Counted from the stretch's first letter, positions 1 to 13,000 are shown. The stretch is 64,000 bases of DNA from Costus lasius (GCA_027563935.2 CM050453.2:66510018-66574017), one strand, 5' to 3'. A program made the numbers and translations. Notes: generated from the sequence alone by a model not told the origin.

Positions 1-1118
1 TATCCTAGAGTTTAGTTGACACTTAGGAGTCCACTTTTGTGAAATAAGATATAAGATGTGTCTGGTGTTGTCCAGTTAAGGAACCCTTTGGGAGAACGAG
101 TGATATAAGACGCAAAGTGCCATGTCTTGGTCGGACAGGGGCCACCTCTTGATGTCATCACTCTTAGACGCTTAGATTTTTGTGATTATGGGGTGGTGTA
201 GATCAAGGTATCACATCTTGACCGGGTGGGGATTACCTCTTGAGTCTACACACTGTCCATGTATATATGTTGCATGTGATTTGCAGGCTTCTCCCAGTGC
301 TTAGGCCAAAGCCGGGTTGGACCATAATGGTCACTATTGATTATGCTGGACAACTAGAACAATTAAGTCATTAGTTGGTTTAGAGTATAGCTCTAAAACC
401 CTGGTTACTCTTTGGTGACAATGATGTCTTAGCAGTTTACACCTGATTGTTTTATATGAGTTCTGTCCTTTAATTTTGTTATATGTTGACATGATATTCT
501 GTTAAATGTTTTTAAAATAATCTGCATGTATTTTTGAGTGTATGTTATGGATGGTCGTTTGAGACTATCCACTCACTGGGCTGTGTAGCTCACTCCCTCA
601 CTATTTTCAGGTGTAGAGCAGGGGCGCATTTCTTGAGTTAGCGTTGATATGGATATTATGCTGGTTAATGTATAAGACTTTTGTGCTTAATTAACTGGGG
701 CCGGTTGTGGCCGAATTATGTGAACTTGTGTTGCCGGTTGTGGCAGTTTTAAGTTTTGATTTTTGTGTCACCGCGGGCTTTGGCCTGGTTTCGGTGTTTG
801 GTATTATTCATGTTAGTTTCATGAGTTTATAGAATCGATTTTGTGGCTTTGCTTTGAATTTGAGTCGATTGGTATTTTTGCAATCGGATTTGATATAAAT
901 GTGAACTTGCATATGTCTAGTGCAAGTATTGCGTGGTGGCAGGTACATTTCTGAAATTGTGTTTTCGCTGAGATTCTATGTATGGATTCTTGAAATTTTT
1001 TAGATCGTGATTTCTTGAACTTGGTTTTACCTAGCATGTGAATCGATCTTGTATGATAACATCCTGTTTCTCTATGATTTGTGTTGCTTGTTTGGGGTTA
1101 AGATAGCGGGATGTGACA
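1..1118 (+). repeat. 3' part of a Tekay-type gypsy LTR
   Basis: The first bases match the LTR at 22966-26180 from about its position 24812 onward, and the match ends at TGTGACA, the LTR terminus. It lacks part of the internal minisatellite: two 77-bp-like units here against four there. The LTR start lies left of the window, so it may be a solo LTR or the 3' LTR of a whole element. It abuts copia A sequence at 1119, so it sits inside copia A. Overall divergence from the other Tekay LTRs is clearly higher than among those copies, so this is an older insertion. Confidence 0.85.
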
Positions 1119-1119
1119 T

Positions 1120-3558
1120 GATGTGTGTGGGCCATTTAGTAAACATGCCAGAGGTGGCTATTCATACTTCATTACCTTTACTGATGATTTCAGTAGGTAT
1201 GGTTATGTCTATCTTATGAGACATAAGAGTGAATCTTTTGACAAGTTCAAAGAGTTCAAAAATGAAGTACAAAATCAGCTAGGCCGAAATATCAAGGCAC
1301 TTCGTTCAGATCGAGGTGGAGAATACTTGAGTCGAGAGTTTACTGACTATCTGAAGGAGTGTGGGATTATCTCACAGCTCACTCCGCCAGGAACACCGCA
1401 ATGGAATGGTGTGTCCGAGAGGAGAAATAGAACCTTACTGGATATGGTTCGTTCTATGATGAGTCAGGCTACTCTACCTTACTCCTTTTGGGGATTTGCA
1501 CTGGAAACAGCTGCAAAGGTACTAAACCGAGTGCCATCCAAGGCCATTTCGAAAACTCCATATGAGTTATGGTATGGGAAACAGCCGAGCTTGACATTTA
1601 TTAAAATCTGGGGTTGCGAGGATTATGTCAAAAAGCTCGCCTCTGGGAAACTGGAGAGCAGATCTGATAAATGTATCTTTATCGGTTACCCTAAAGAAAC
1701 TAAGGGTTATTATTTCTACGATCCCAAGGAGAACAAAGTATTTGTTGCTCGTACGGCTATTTTTCTTGAGAAGGAATTTCTTCTGCAAGAGGCCAGTGGG
1801 AGAGAAATAAAGCTGGATGAGAATCCAGAGGAAGGACAAAGTAGTCAAGCACAGTTGGATGAGCCTGAGCCAATAGAACAGGTTACTGACCAACCTGAGG
1901 CTCAGATATCACGGGAACCGCGAAGATCGGGAAGGATCCGTCGACAGCCTGAGCGCTATGACGGAGTCTACATCATTGATGATGAACCCCTCACTTATGC
2001 GGATGCGGTCAGTGGACCGGAATCAGCGAGATGGCTTGAAGCTATGCGAGCCAAGATGGACTCCATGTCAGATAACCAAGTCTGGGATTTGGTTGATCCG
2101 CCTCCGGGAGTAATCCCTATAGGCTGTAAGTGGATCTTCAAGAAGAAGATTGACATGGATGGTAACGTGGTTACCTATAAAGGCAGGCTAGTTGCGAAAG
2201 GTTTCAAACAAATCTATGGGATAGATTATGATGAAACTTTCTCTCCTGTAGCCATGTTCTAGTCTATTCGGATTATTCTTGCGATAGCAGGATATTATGA
2301 TTATGAGATCTGGCAGATGGATGTGAAGACCAGTTTCCTTAATGGAAAACTAGAAGAGGATGTGTATATGACACAACCTGAAGGTTTCATCAATTCATCA
2401 GATCGTCATAAAATATGCAAATTAAACAAGTCTATTTATGGACTTAAACAAGCATCGAGAAGCTGGAATATTCGTTTTGATGAATCAATCTGTAAGTTTG
2501 GTTTCATCAAGAATGAAGATGACCCGTGTGTATATAAGAGGTTTAGTGGGAGTGTGATTACTTTTCTAGTCCTCTATGTCGATGATATCTTGATCATTGG
2601 AAACGATATTCCTGAACTGCATGCCGTCAAGGCATGGTTAAGAAAATGCTTCCAGATGAAAGATTTAGGAGAAGCAGCCTATGTATTAGGTGTGAAGATC
2701 TACAGAGATAGATCTAAGAGGCTTCTCGGGCTGTGCCAGAGTACTTACATCGATAAAGTCCTGGAGAGATTCCATTTAGAAAATTCTAAAAGAGGATATC
2801 TTCCAGTCAGACATGGTCTGAATCTTTCAAAGAGTCAGTGTCCACAAACACAGACTGAGAAAGATGAAATGGACAATACGCCTTATGCTTCGGCTATTGG
2901 GTCCATTATGTATGCGATGTTGTGTACTCGCCCAGATGTCGCTTACGGGTTAAGCGTGACCAGTCGATTCCAAAGTAATCCAGGAAAGGCACACTGGATT
3001 GCAGTCAAGAACATTTTAAAATATCTTCGGAGGACCAAAGATATGTTCTTGATTTATGGAGGTCAGGAAGAACTCAGTATTGAAGGATATACTGACGCTT
3101 CGTTCCAATCTGACCAGGATGATTTCCGATCGCAATCAGGCTATGTTTTTAGCTTGAATGGAGGAGCAGTGGTGTGGAAAAGTTTCAAACAATCTATTGT
3201 TGCTGATTCCACAACAGAAGCCGAGTATATTGCAGCCTCGGAAGCATCCAAGGAGGCAGTGTGGATTCGTAAGTTCGTTCAGGAACTTGGTGTTGTTCCT
3301 TCGAGTGCAGATCCATTGGTTATCTTCTGTGATAACACTGGACCAATAGCACAAGCAAAGGAACCACGGTCGCACCAGAAGTCCAAGCACATACAGAGAA
3401 GGTTTCACTTGATCCGGGAGATCATTGATCGAGGAGAGATCAAGATCTGTAAGGTTCATACAGATGACAATCTAGCTGACCCGCTTACTAAGCCTCTGGC
3501 GCAGCAGAAGCATGAGAAGCACTGTAATAATATGGGTTTGAGATTTCTCAACCATTAG
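1120..3558 (+). pseudogene. pol: copia A pol: integrase-RT-RNase H with one nonsense codon
   Basis: The reading frame opens at the first catalytic Asp of integrase (SDVCGPF region; the codon GAT at 1120 is the first whole one). SDRGGEY (second Asp) and NGVSERRN (catalytic Glu) follow, then the RT with DVKTSFLNG and the YVDD box, then RNase H with GYTDASFQSD, ending with HCNNMGLRFLNH. A TAG at 2260-2262 replaces the Lys codon that copia B and C have after SPVAMF, and the same frame continues to 3558. The rest is open, so this is a copy disabled by one point mutation (A to T) plus loss of its 5' half to the inserted LTR. Product when intact: the polymerase part of a cytoplasmic virus-like particle that reverse transcribes and integrates the element. 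Confidence 0.92.
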
Positions 3559-3578
3559 ATTAAGTGCAAGTGGGAGAT

Positions 3579-5248
3579 TGTTGGGGTATGCCCTTAAGGC
3601 TAATGTTTGAGGCCTTGGGATTATATCAGTATCATGTATAAACTCTATGTTTATAAAGGCAATGGTTGTTATTCAGGTTGTTGCATTATCTGCTGCCATA
3701 TGTATACTTCTGATTAATGTCTCAATGCTGTTCAGCTTGGCTGACATGCAGTATTGTCCTTAGTCGAGATATCTTGGTGAACATGAGACAGCCTTGATAT
3801 GATTGAGACTAATATGTGTTCTAATCTTATAGGATGCTTCGAGCATGGAATAAGATGTAGACTCATGGGTACATTGGATGTACTGGACAGACCCTACTTA
3901 GGATATTCAATTGCTTGTCACAATGTGAATAATCCTTATATGTAAGCAAGTGGCATATTTCCTCTGACTTGAGATCACTTGTGTTTCTAAATGATGATTG
4001 GCATTGTCTTGAGGTAGTTCAATATCATTTGAAACATAATGGTTATAGACTATCTTGGATAATGAACATGAGTCATGTTAGGGCGCTAGTGATAGATATA
4101 GGATTGCCTTCTCCTTGTTTGGAGTGTGATGTTCTAAAGGGGCCCCCTGGATGAGATGGTTGAGAAAGTGTATGGCCATACCCAGATGACTATGTTCATC
4201 TGATCTAACCACTCTCATCATATTGGATTTATAGGCTTGACACGCTTATCCGATAAGAACGTCCAGTGGCAAAGGAAACATGTATGTCATGTGAATTGGA
4301 TTCACACTTGTGCTATGGTTTGGGTGTAGTCTTGGAAGACTCTTTCCTTTATATCGGGAGACAGTGATGTGTTGCTAGATACCCCTCACTGATCGTGATA
4401 ACGTAAGTTATCATTACCGACATTTAAAGGAAACCCTTAGGGTCGCACAATTTGATGATATGGCTTACTTAAGTCAGATCGTGTGGACTGAATTGTTTTG
4501 GTTCAGTTTAAAGGAGTTTAAACTCTGATTGGAAGTGAGATCTGGTCTGATCATGTTTGATTGATTAGGGCTTGAGATCGGTAAGCTTCGATCGAGAGAA
4601 CTGATGCTAGATCGATGAGATCAAGAGCATCAAGAGATGTGTGGTTAGATCTTGAGCCATTTGGTTTTATATGATCTAGACCAAGGCTTGGTTTGATTTG
4701 GTCTTTGAACCAAATATAATTGAACCGGCTCATCACATGAGCGCATGGTTCAAAAGAAGGAGTTTGCGGTTGGTTCATGAACGCATGAACGCATGAAGTG
4801 ATGACTTGCTATTTTTGGAAGTCATGGTTTCCAAAATAGACTTCACGCCTCACGTTCGAGATGAACGCTCGCCTCTCTTCTCCTTTCGACGCCTCTCTCG
4901 TGTGAGGATAGTCTTCACGCCTAGGAGGTTGTGTGACAAGCAAAAGACATCATCACATTCCTTTCACACGATCAGGAGACTTGGAGATCCTTGCTAGTAC
5001 AAGGAACGACAAGGAGAAAGCCATCAATCATCTTGTGTGCGCACGCTTTGGAGAAGAAGCACACGCTTCTTTGCTTCTAAGTCGCCATCCAAGAAATGGC
5101 ATTGGTATGATCTTTTAATTTGATCTATACAAGTATTAATAAGTTGATTATATAACATGCAAACCGATCTAAGAAACCCTAGCTTCCGCTTGTGAAAACT
5201 CTGATATGCGCCTATTAGGGTTTCGCCCCCCCTTTAGGGACTTTCACA
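3579..5248 (+). repeat. 3' LTR of copia A
   Basis: It begins TGTTGGGGTATGCCC directly after the polypurine tract and ends CTTTCACA. The body matches the copia B and C LTRs, including the GGGTTTCCTTTAAATGTC block seen here in reverse order, but the terminal C-rich/G-rich segment differs from both. Length is 1670 bp, against 1656 and 1703 bp in B and C. No gene is visible in it. Confidence 0.88.
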
Positions 5249-5539
5249 AGGCAATACTAGCAATGAAATAACACAGATCGAATAAACACAAGATAAATTT
5301 GCATTTGCTATAAGAAAATAAGTTTGAAGAGAAGATACACACATCTCAACTACACCCTAGTTTTGATAAAGAAATTACGCTATCATAATGTTGTTACAAT
5401 ACAAATCTCTAGGATAAGAAAGAAACAAGGAAGAAGATTGAAGAGAGAAAAAGAGCAAACTCTACAAGGAAGGCCAACAATCCTCCTTCTCCAAGCCTTC
5501 TGGAATGGACACAACAAGATCTTCTTCTCCCTTGCTTTC
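5249..5539. other. unassigned spacer between copia A and Athila-type E
   Basis: About 290 bp of AT-rich sequence lie between the end of the copia A LTR and the start of the E LTR. I see no coding pattern, RNA gene or match to other parts of the window. The first five bases (AGGCA) and last five (CTTTC, 5535-5539) are the expected target-duplication positions of copia A and E. It is the only stretch in the window not attributable to a recognised element; it may be original target DNA or part of another repeat. Confidence 0.5.
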
Positions 5540-6286
5540 TGATGATACCAAAATTTATAGTAAATTTTGTGCCATTTGATAGATATTTTTGCAATCCTCC
5601 TTCATGCTATTTTGCTCATTTTTATGCCTTATTTATCAAATATTGCGGAATCTACACCTTTTCTAGTTTTTGATCATTTTCAAGTAAAAAGACATGATTT
5701 TTAGGCGTTTTCAGGCAAATTTAGATGCATAGATGAATTCCCACCATCAAGAGAAGATCACATGTCAAATTTCACGTAAATCGGAGCTTCAGACCAAAAT
5801 ACGGTAGGGTCGTAATCCAAATTATGGTACCATGGTTTCATTGCACCTACAGAACAAACCACGGTACTGCCGCAATTTTCAAGCACTACCGTATTTTGGG
5901 ATGATTTTGTACATAAAGTTTCGCATAAATTACGGCCCCGTCGTAATGAAAATCACAGGCCATAATTTGGGTTCAAATTCATACAGAAAGTATGATGGAT
6001 TTTACGGTGTTGCTGTAATGAAAATTACGGGCCGTATTTCGAGTCGATTTTTCACCCAAGAGATTTGAAGAAAATACGGCACTACCGTAATGAATATTAT
6101 GGTACCGTAATTCTGGGTAATTTCTGTATCGAGAATTTTTGCTGAAATTATGGCACTGCCGTAATGGTTTTCACGATCGTAATTGTAACCTAGACCCCGA
6201 TTTTCACATACTGTTTGAAACCCGATTCTTGCGCGGATGATTACGGACGATTTAGGCCATCACTTGGAGATCCGTAAAAAGGAAAA
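5540..6286 (+). repeat. Athila-type element E, 5' LTR, first part
   Basis: It begins TGATGATACCAAAAT, as do the LTRs of F (55060) and G (60900, reverse). It carries a cluster of short palindromes of the form TACGGCA..GCCGTAA between about 5795 and 6190. It is cut at 6286 by gypsy D and resumes at 53595. Confidence 0.85.
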
Positions 6287-7922
6287 TGACGGAGGGGGAA
6301 TCACTCACAAACAGGGTGCATGCAAATAATGCCTTGAGAAAATAATTTTTTTGTATTTTAAATAAAAAACAGAATTACTTCTAACGGGATTGAAACTATT
6401 TTTTTTGCATTTTATAAATAGAGAAATACCGAAACTAAGTTACTTCAAAACTACTAAATGAAGTAGCACTTAAACTACGAATTGAAATGACTAGAAGGAA
6501 TACTCACAGTGCGACCCTTGAGAATAGAAGGATCGTGTCATCCCGGTCTTCAACGTTCCTACTCTGATGGAAGGAGTTGCTTCATTACACACAAGCACAG
6601 ACAAACAAGGTCCGCACAACCCACGGATTCATATTACAGATTAAATCTAAGGGGGAGGTTAGGCCTCACAAATTCCCTTAACACTTTAACTAAAGAGAGG
6701 AGAGGGGAAGAAAGGAAACTTGCGCCTAGGATAGGCCTCCCAAACCTTGGGCCTCCCTACAATAAGCACTTGAATTAGTGTAGACACAAGTTCTAAAACT
6801 TAGGGAAAGGAGAGGGGAAAGAACTTAGCCGAATAGAAGCCTTCTTGGTGTCCTTCTTCATGTGGGCCGAGAGTGATGGTACCTTCAAGGATCTTGTGTT
6901 GCTTTGCCGAGATCAAAGGCTGATGAAGCTTCCTTAGAGTCTCGCCAAGGGTGTGCAAAGGCCTTTCAAGGAGTTGGTTGCGTGGAGGATTTGAGAAGAA
7001 GGGGAAGAAGGGAAAGGGCTCAGCCCTTTAGAGAGGAGGGAGATAGAAAGCTCTTAGGCGACACATGCACCAATGCTAACACAATTTTCTTCAACTAGGC
7101 AACTAATTCGACAATGAGAAAGGGATTACATCTTATAGGCTGATCAAGCCATGGGCAAGGGTGACATTTCACCCTAGGCGCAATTACAAAGATAAGGAAG
7201 AAATTAATGCTCTAATAAAACACTTCCTTCTTAGTGGTTGAATTTGAATTTTGAATGTCATCCTTCGGTTTGCTCTTTCATGTGGCCGAATTCCTCTTGA
7301 GCTCCTTCCTTGTTTGCTTGGATGAGAAGGCATCTTCATACAACGAATTTGTTTGAAATTTGAAAACTTTCCTCCAAGTGCTTGTGCGGCTTGGAAAGCT
7401 TCCAAGGATGATTCCATAAATTGGGGATCTAGATGGAATCCCATGATTTGTGGATCTTGATGATAAGGCGCATTGAAGAGCTCTCTCAAATGGCAAGTTT
7501 GTGGGTTGGTTCCTCTTGAATTCGAATTCATCTTCACAGGTGGCGCCATTACTTGATTTGGAATGGTGTCGTGGTGGATGCGCCAAGGCTTGTTTTGGAA
7601 AGGTGGAGTTGCATTCAATGTGTGCATCTTCAACTTGAGGTCTTTAGTTGAAGTGCTTCCTTCCTTAATTGGAACTCCACTTGGCTTGAGCTTCTTTAGA
7701 GTCCCTTGAGCTGGCTTTAGCCTACCAATTTATTTGTAGAAAACAAGTAGACCATCCTAGAAAGTAATGCATAACCTAGGACTACCAGGTTCACTAGAAC
7801 TTATTCCTACTAGATGCAAATATGGAAAGAGAGAAAGGGTAACCTAGGAGGGAAAGCCATATCTGGTGGGCCTCCTCCTAGTCCTACCAGACCTTCTAGG
7901 AGCAGGGTTGGCCCCTCCATCA
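6287..7922 (-). repeat. 3' LTR of gypsy D
   Basis: Matches 51951-53589 along its whole length with many substitutions. On the minus strand it starts TGATGGAGGGG and ends with the inverse, CCCCGTCA-like (CCCCTCCATCA in the 5' copy), an unusually long terminal inverted repeat. The start is fixed by the purine tract GGGAGGAA immediately upstream. The pol stop codon lies 79 bp inside it. Confidence 0.83.
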
Positions 7923-8362
7923 TTCCTCCCTGGGTGGGAAAAATTCTCCTCTGGAGAATTATCTTTGTACCCTTGGAGTAATTCTGGAGCAGCCTGTTCC
8001 AGCTCACCTTCAGGAAGCCAAGCCTCCTCATCCGTAGTAAACTTAACACGATAAAATACCTGTACCTTGTTTGAGGTGAGTCGAGTCTGGTCCTCAAGTA
8101 TGCTCTGTGGCTCGAGCCTGTCAGTCAGCTCCTCAATGAGTATTGGCTCCTCATAGCGTGTGAGATCCTCCACGTTGACAGTGGTGGGGATCCCCAAATT
8201 CGGTGGAAGATCCAAGACATAGGCGTTGTTGTTGATCTTTTTCACAATGGTATAGGGGCCAAGTCCCTTTGCATCCAACTTGCGGCCAGATCCATGGATA
8301 CGCTCCTCCCTTACCCACAGTATAACCTGTTCTCCTACAGAAAATTCCTTTATTGGCGTTTC
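7844..8362 (-). pseudogene. pol: gypsy D pol, C-terminal fragment (integrase tail, chromodomain-like)
   Basis: This is the downstream part of D's polyprotein beyond the copia B insertion. It carries the integrase C-terminal beta domain (FSVGEQVILWV, GPYTIVKKI, VLDLP) then a segment YRVKFTTDEEAWLPEGEL that resembles a retrotransposon chromodomain, thought in this family to steer integration by binding histone tails. It ends in a basic RRSGRTRRRPTRYG tail encoded within the 3' LTR. Codons upstream of 8362 belong to the copia B LTR. Across the insertion point the frame is offset by one base relative to the upstream part, so D also carries a small frameshift there. Confidence 0.8.
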
Positions 8363-10019
8363 TGAAGAAACCCCTTTCGAGAGGGGGGCGAGAACCCTAA
8401 ACATGCATAACCGAAACCTTTGCATGGCGGAAATTAGGGATTCAAGAATCGCATGTATGATATATAATCAACTAGATGAAAGGTTGCTAAAATCAACAAA
8501 GGGTCATACCGATGCCATAGTTTAGATGATGCCTTGGAAGCAAAGACTCGATTGCTTCTTCTCCAAAGGAATCGCACACAAGAGGAAGAAGGCCTACACT
8601 TCGATCGCTCCTTGTGCTAGCAAGGCACCAAAGTGTCTTTGATCGCTTGTCGGGGTGATGAAAGACTTGCTCGGCTTTCTCCACTAGACTTCGGCGTGAG
8701 TTCTCTTCTCTACACCCGAGAGTCCGCGAGAGGAAGAAGCGAGACAACGATCCACACGAAGTGGAGACGTTCAGCCAAAACGTGGAGACGTTTTTACACT
8801 TGAAAAACCGACTTTCCAATTATAGAAAGTCTTTAATTCCAAAACGTTTTGCGTTGAACTATTCGAAACTCACTTATTCACATTGAACCAAGCGCTCAAT
8901 CATGAGCCGGTTCAAGGTCTTTGGTTCAATGACCAAACCGAATTAGCCCAAGCATTAAGTCAAGATCGAATTAAACCCTAAGGTCCTAGATCTGACCATT
9001 CATCTTCTGATGCTCCTGATCTGATCGATCTAGCATCAACACTCTCGATCGAAGCTTACCGATCTCAAGCCCTAATCAATCAAACATGATCAGACTAGAT
9101 CTCACTTACAATCAGAGTTTAAATCCCTTTAAACTGAACCGAAACAATTCAGTCCACACGATCTGACTTAAGTAAGCCATATCATCAAATTGTGCGACCC
9201 TGAGGGTTTCCTTTAAATGTCGGTAACGATAACTTACGTTATCACGATCAGTGAGGGGTATCTAGCAACACATCACTGTCTCCCGATATAAAGGAAAGAG
9301 TCTTCCAAGACTACACCCAAACCACAGTTCAAGAGTGAATCCATTTCACTAGGCATGCATGTGTCCTTTGCCACTGGATGTTCTTATTGGACAAGCGTGT
9401 CAAGCCTGTAACTCCAATATGATGAGCATGATTAGATCAGATGAACACAGTCACCTGGGTATGGCCATACACTTTCTCAATCATCTCATCCAGGGGGGGC
9501 CCCATTAGAACATCACACTCCTTAAACAAGGAGACGGCAATCCTTTATCTATCACTAGTGCCCTAACCTGACTCAAGCTCACCATCCAAGATAGTCTATA
9601 ATCATTATTTAGAAACACAAGTGATCTCAAGTCAAAGGACATGTGCCACTTGATGCAAACAAGGATTATTCACATTGTGACAAGCAATTGAATATCCTAG
9701 TAGGGTCTGTCCAGTACATCCAATGTACCCATGAGTCTACATCTTATTCCATGCTCGAAGCATCCTATAAGATTAGAACACATATTAGTCTTAACCATAT
9801 CAAGGCTGTCTCATGTTCACCAAGATATTTCGACTAAGGACATATAGCATGTCAGCCTAGCTGAACAGCTTTGAGTCATTATTCAGAAGTACACTTATTA
9901 CAGCAGACAAGGCAACAAACTGAATAACAACCATTGCCTTTATAAACATAAAAGTTTATTACATGATACTGATACAATCCCAAGGCCTCAAACATTAGCC
10001 TTAAGGGCATACTCCAACA
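8363..10019 (-). repeat. 3' LTR of copia B
   Basis: On the minus strand it starts TGTTGGAGTATGCCC next to the polypurine tract and ends GGGTTTCTTCA. Length 1657 bp. It lacks the variants (CTCAAG at the site of 9339, GATGG near 9533) that the two 5'-LTR copies at 28396 and 46004 share. Confidence 0.92.
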
Positions 10020-10039
10020 ATCTCCCACTTGCACTTAAT

Positions 10040-13000
10040 CTAATGGTTGAGAAATCTCAAACCCATATTATTACAGTGCTTCTCATGCTTCTGCTGCGCC
10101 AGAGGCTTGGTAAGCAGGTCAGCCAGATTGTCATCTGTATGTACCTTGCAGATTTTGATCTCGCCACGATCAATGATCTCCCGGATCAAGTGAAACCGTC
10201 TCTGTATGTGCTTGGACTTCTGGTGCGACCGTGGTTCCTTTGCTTGTGCAATTGCTCCAGTGTTATCACAGAAGATAACCAAAGGATCTGCACTTGAAGG
10301 AACAACACCAAGTTCCTGAATGAACTTACGAATCCACACTGCCTCCTTGGATGCTTCCGAGGCTGCAACATACTCGGCTTCTGTTGTGGAATCAGCAACA
10401 GTAGACTGTTTGAAACTCTTCCACACCACTGCTCCTCCATTCAAGCTAAATACATAGCCTGATTGCGATCGGAAATCATCCTGGTCAGACTGGAACGAAG
10501 CGTCAGTATATCCTTCAATACTGAGTTCTTCCTGACCACCATACATCAAGAACATATCTTTGGTCCTCCGCAGATATTTCAAAATGTTCTTGACTGCAAT
10601 CCAGTGTGCCTGACCTGGATTACTTTGGAATCGACTGGTCACGCTTAACCCGTAAGCGACGTCTGGGCGAGTACACAACATCGCATACATAATGGACCCA
10701 ATAGCCGAAGCATAAGGCGTATTGTCCATTTCATCTTTCTCAGTCTGTGTTTGTGGACACTGACTCTTCGAAAGATTCAGACCATGTCTGACTGGAAGAT
10801 ATCCCCTTTTAGAATTCTCTAAATGAAATCTTTCCAGGACTTTATCGATGTAAGTACTCTGGCACAGCCCGAGAAGCCTCTTAGATCTATCTCTGTAGAT
10901 CTTCACACCTAACACATAGGCTGCTTCTCCTAGATCTTTCATCTGAAAACATTTTCCTAACCATGCTTTAACAGCATGCAGTTCAGGAATATCGTTTCCA
11001 ATGATTAAGATGTCATCGACGTAGAGGACTAGGAAAGTAATCACGCTCCCACTAAACCTCTTATATACACACGGGTCATCTTCGTTCTTGATGAAACCAA
11101 ACTTAGAGATTGATTCATCAAAACGAATATTCCAGCTTCTAGATGCTTGTTTCAGTCCATAAAAGGACTTCTTTAACTTGCATATTTTATGACGATCTGA
11201 TGGATTAGTGAAACCTTCTGGTTGTGTCATATACACATCCTCATCCAGATTTCCATTAAGGAAAGCCGTCTTCACATCCATCTGCCAGATCTCATAATCG
11301 TAATATGCAGCTATCGCGAAAAGAATCCGAATAGACTTAAACATGGCTACAGGTGAGAAAGTTTCATCATAATCTATCCCGTAGATTTGTTTGAAACCTT
11401 TCGCAACTAGCCTGCCTTTATAGGTAACTACGTTACCATCCATGTCAATCTTCTTCTTGAAGATCCATTTACAGCCTATAGGGATTACTCCCAGAGGCGG
11501 ATCAACCAAATCCCAGACTTGGTTATCTGACATGGAGTCCATCTCGGCTCGCATAGCTTCAAGCCATCTAGCTGACTCCGGTCCACTGACCGCATCCGCA
11601 TAAGTGAGGGGTTCATCATTATCAATGATGTAGACTCCGTCATAGCGCTCAGGCTGTTGACGGATCCTTCCCGATCTACGCGGTTCCCGTGATATCTGAG
11701 CCTCAGGTTGTTCAATAACCTGTTCTACCAGCTCAGGCTCATCCAACTCTGCTTGAGCACTTTGTCCTTCTTCTGGATTCTCATCCAGTTTTATTTCTCT
11801 CCCACTGGCCTCTTGCAGAAGAAATTCCTTCTCAAGAAAAATAGCCGTCGGAGCAACAAATACCTTGTTCTCTTTGGGATCGTAGAAATAATAACCCTTA
11901 GTTTCCTTAGGGTAACCGACAAAGATACATTTGTCAGATATGCTCTCCAGTTTCCCAGAGGCGAGCTTTTTGACATAAGCCTCGCAACCCCAGATCTTAA
12001 TAAATGTCAAGCTAGGCTGTTTCCCATACCATAACTCATATGGCGTCTTTGAAACTGCCTTGGATGGCACTCGGTTTAGTACCTTTGCAGCTGTTTCCAG
12101 TGCAAATCCCCAAAAGGAGTAAGGTAGAGTAGCCTGACTCATCATAGAACGAACCATATCAAGTAACGTTCTATTTCTCCTCTCGGACACACCATTCCAC
12201 TGCGGTGTTCCTGGCGGAGTGAGCTGTGAGATAATCCCACACTCTTTTAGATAGTCAGTAAACGCATGACTCAAGTATTCTCCACCTCGATCAGAATGAA
12301 GTGCCTTGATATTTCGGCCTAGCTGATTCTGTACTTCATTTTTGAACTCTTTGAACTTGTCAAAAGATTCACTTTTATGTCTCATTAAATAGACATATCC
12401 ATATCTACTGAAATCATCAGTAAAGGTAATGAAGTACTGATAGCCACCTCTGGCATGTTTACTAAATGGCCCACACACATCGCTGTGTATTAGGTCAAGT
12501 AAACCTGAAGCCCTTTGACCTTTGTGAGGAAAAGGTGACTTCGTCATTTTACCCATCAAACAAGCTTTGCATGTATCAATCTCCTCATAGGAGAATGATC
12601 CCAGCAGTCCATGATCATGCAACCGCTTAATGCGCTTCTTGTTAATATGGCCTAAACGACTATGCCATAACAAGGTGCTGTCATCAGCATACTTGGCTTT
12701 CTTATTATCAATGTTTTGTATAGAATTTTCCATGTCCAACATGAATAACCCATTGTTAATTGAACCAGTAGCATAAACAATATTATCAAGAGAAAGTACA
12801 CACTTTGAAATATTGCATTCAAAGGCAAATCCTTTCCTGACAAGAGCAGGAATAGAGATAATATTTTTAGTAATACTGGGAACAAAGTAACAACTGTTTA
12901 GTTCTAATACAATGCCAGATGGTAATGAGATGAAATAGTCTCCTACAGCAACAGCAGCAACCCGTGCCCCGTTTCCAACGCGTAGGTCCACCTCATGCTG

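Larger units (their letters stand above)
1119..5248 (+). mobile_element. Ty1/copia element A, 5' part outside window
   Basis: This is the same family as copia B and C on the opposite strand. It holds integrase, reverse transcriptase and RNase H, then a polypurine tract (AGTGGGAGAT just before 3579) and a 3' LTR ending at 5248. The gag, protease and 5' LTR are missing because a Tekay LTR interrupts the element at 1118/1119 and the window ends. The 5 bp after the LTR are AGGCA, and the matching duplication is out of view. Confidence 0.9.

Noticed and set aside
5324..5542. 72-codon frame in the unassigned spacer as a host gene
   Set aside because: Short, runs into the E LTR, and has lysine-rich composition expected from AT-rich DNA.
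7184..7633. 149-codon open frame inside the gypsy D LTR, also present at 52850-53299
   Set aside because: Kept in both LTRs only because they are copies of each other. Most differences between the two change the residue, and it resembles no known protein.
8526..8819. 108-codon frame repeated at 28526-28852 and 46134-46460
   Set aside because: It is part of the copia B LTR in all three places and has no protein-like features beyond the LTR copy identity.
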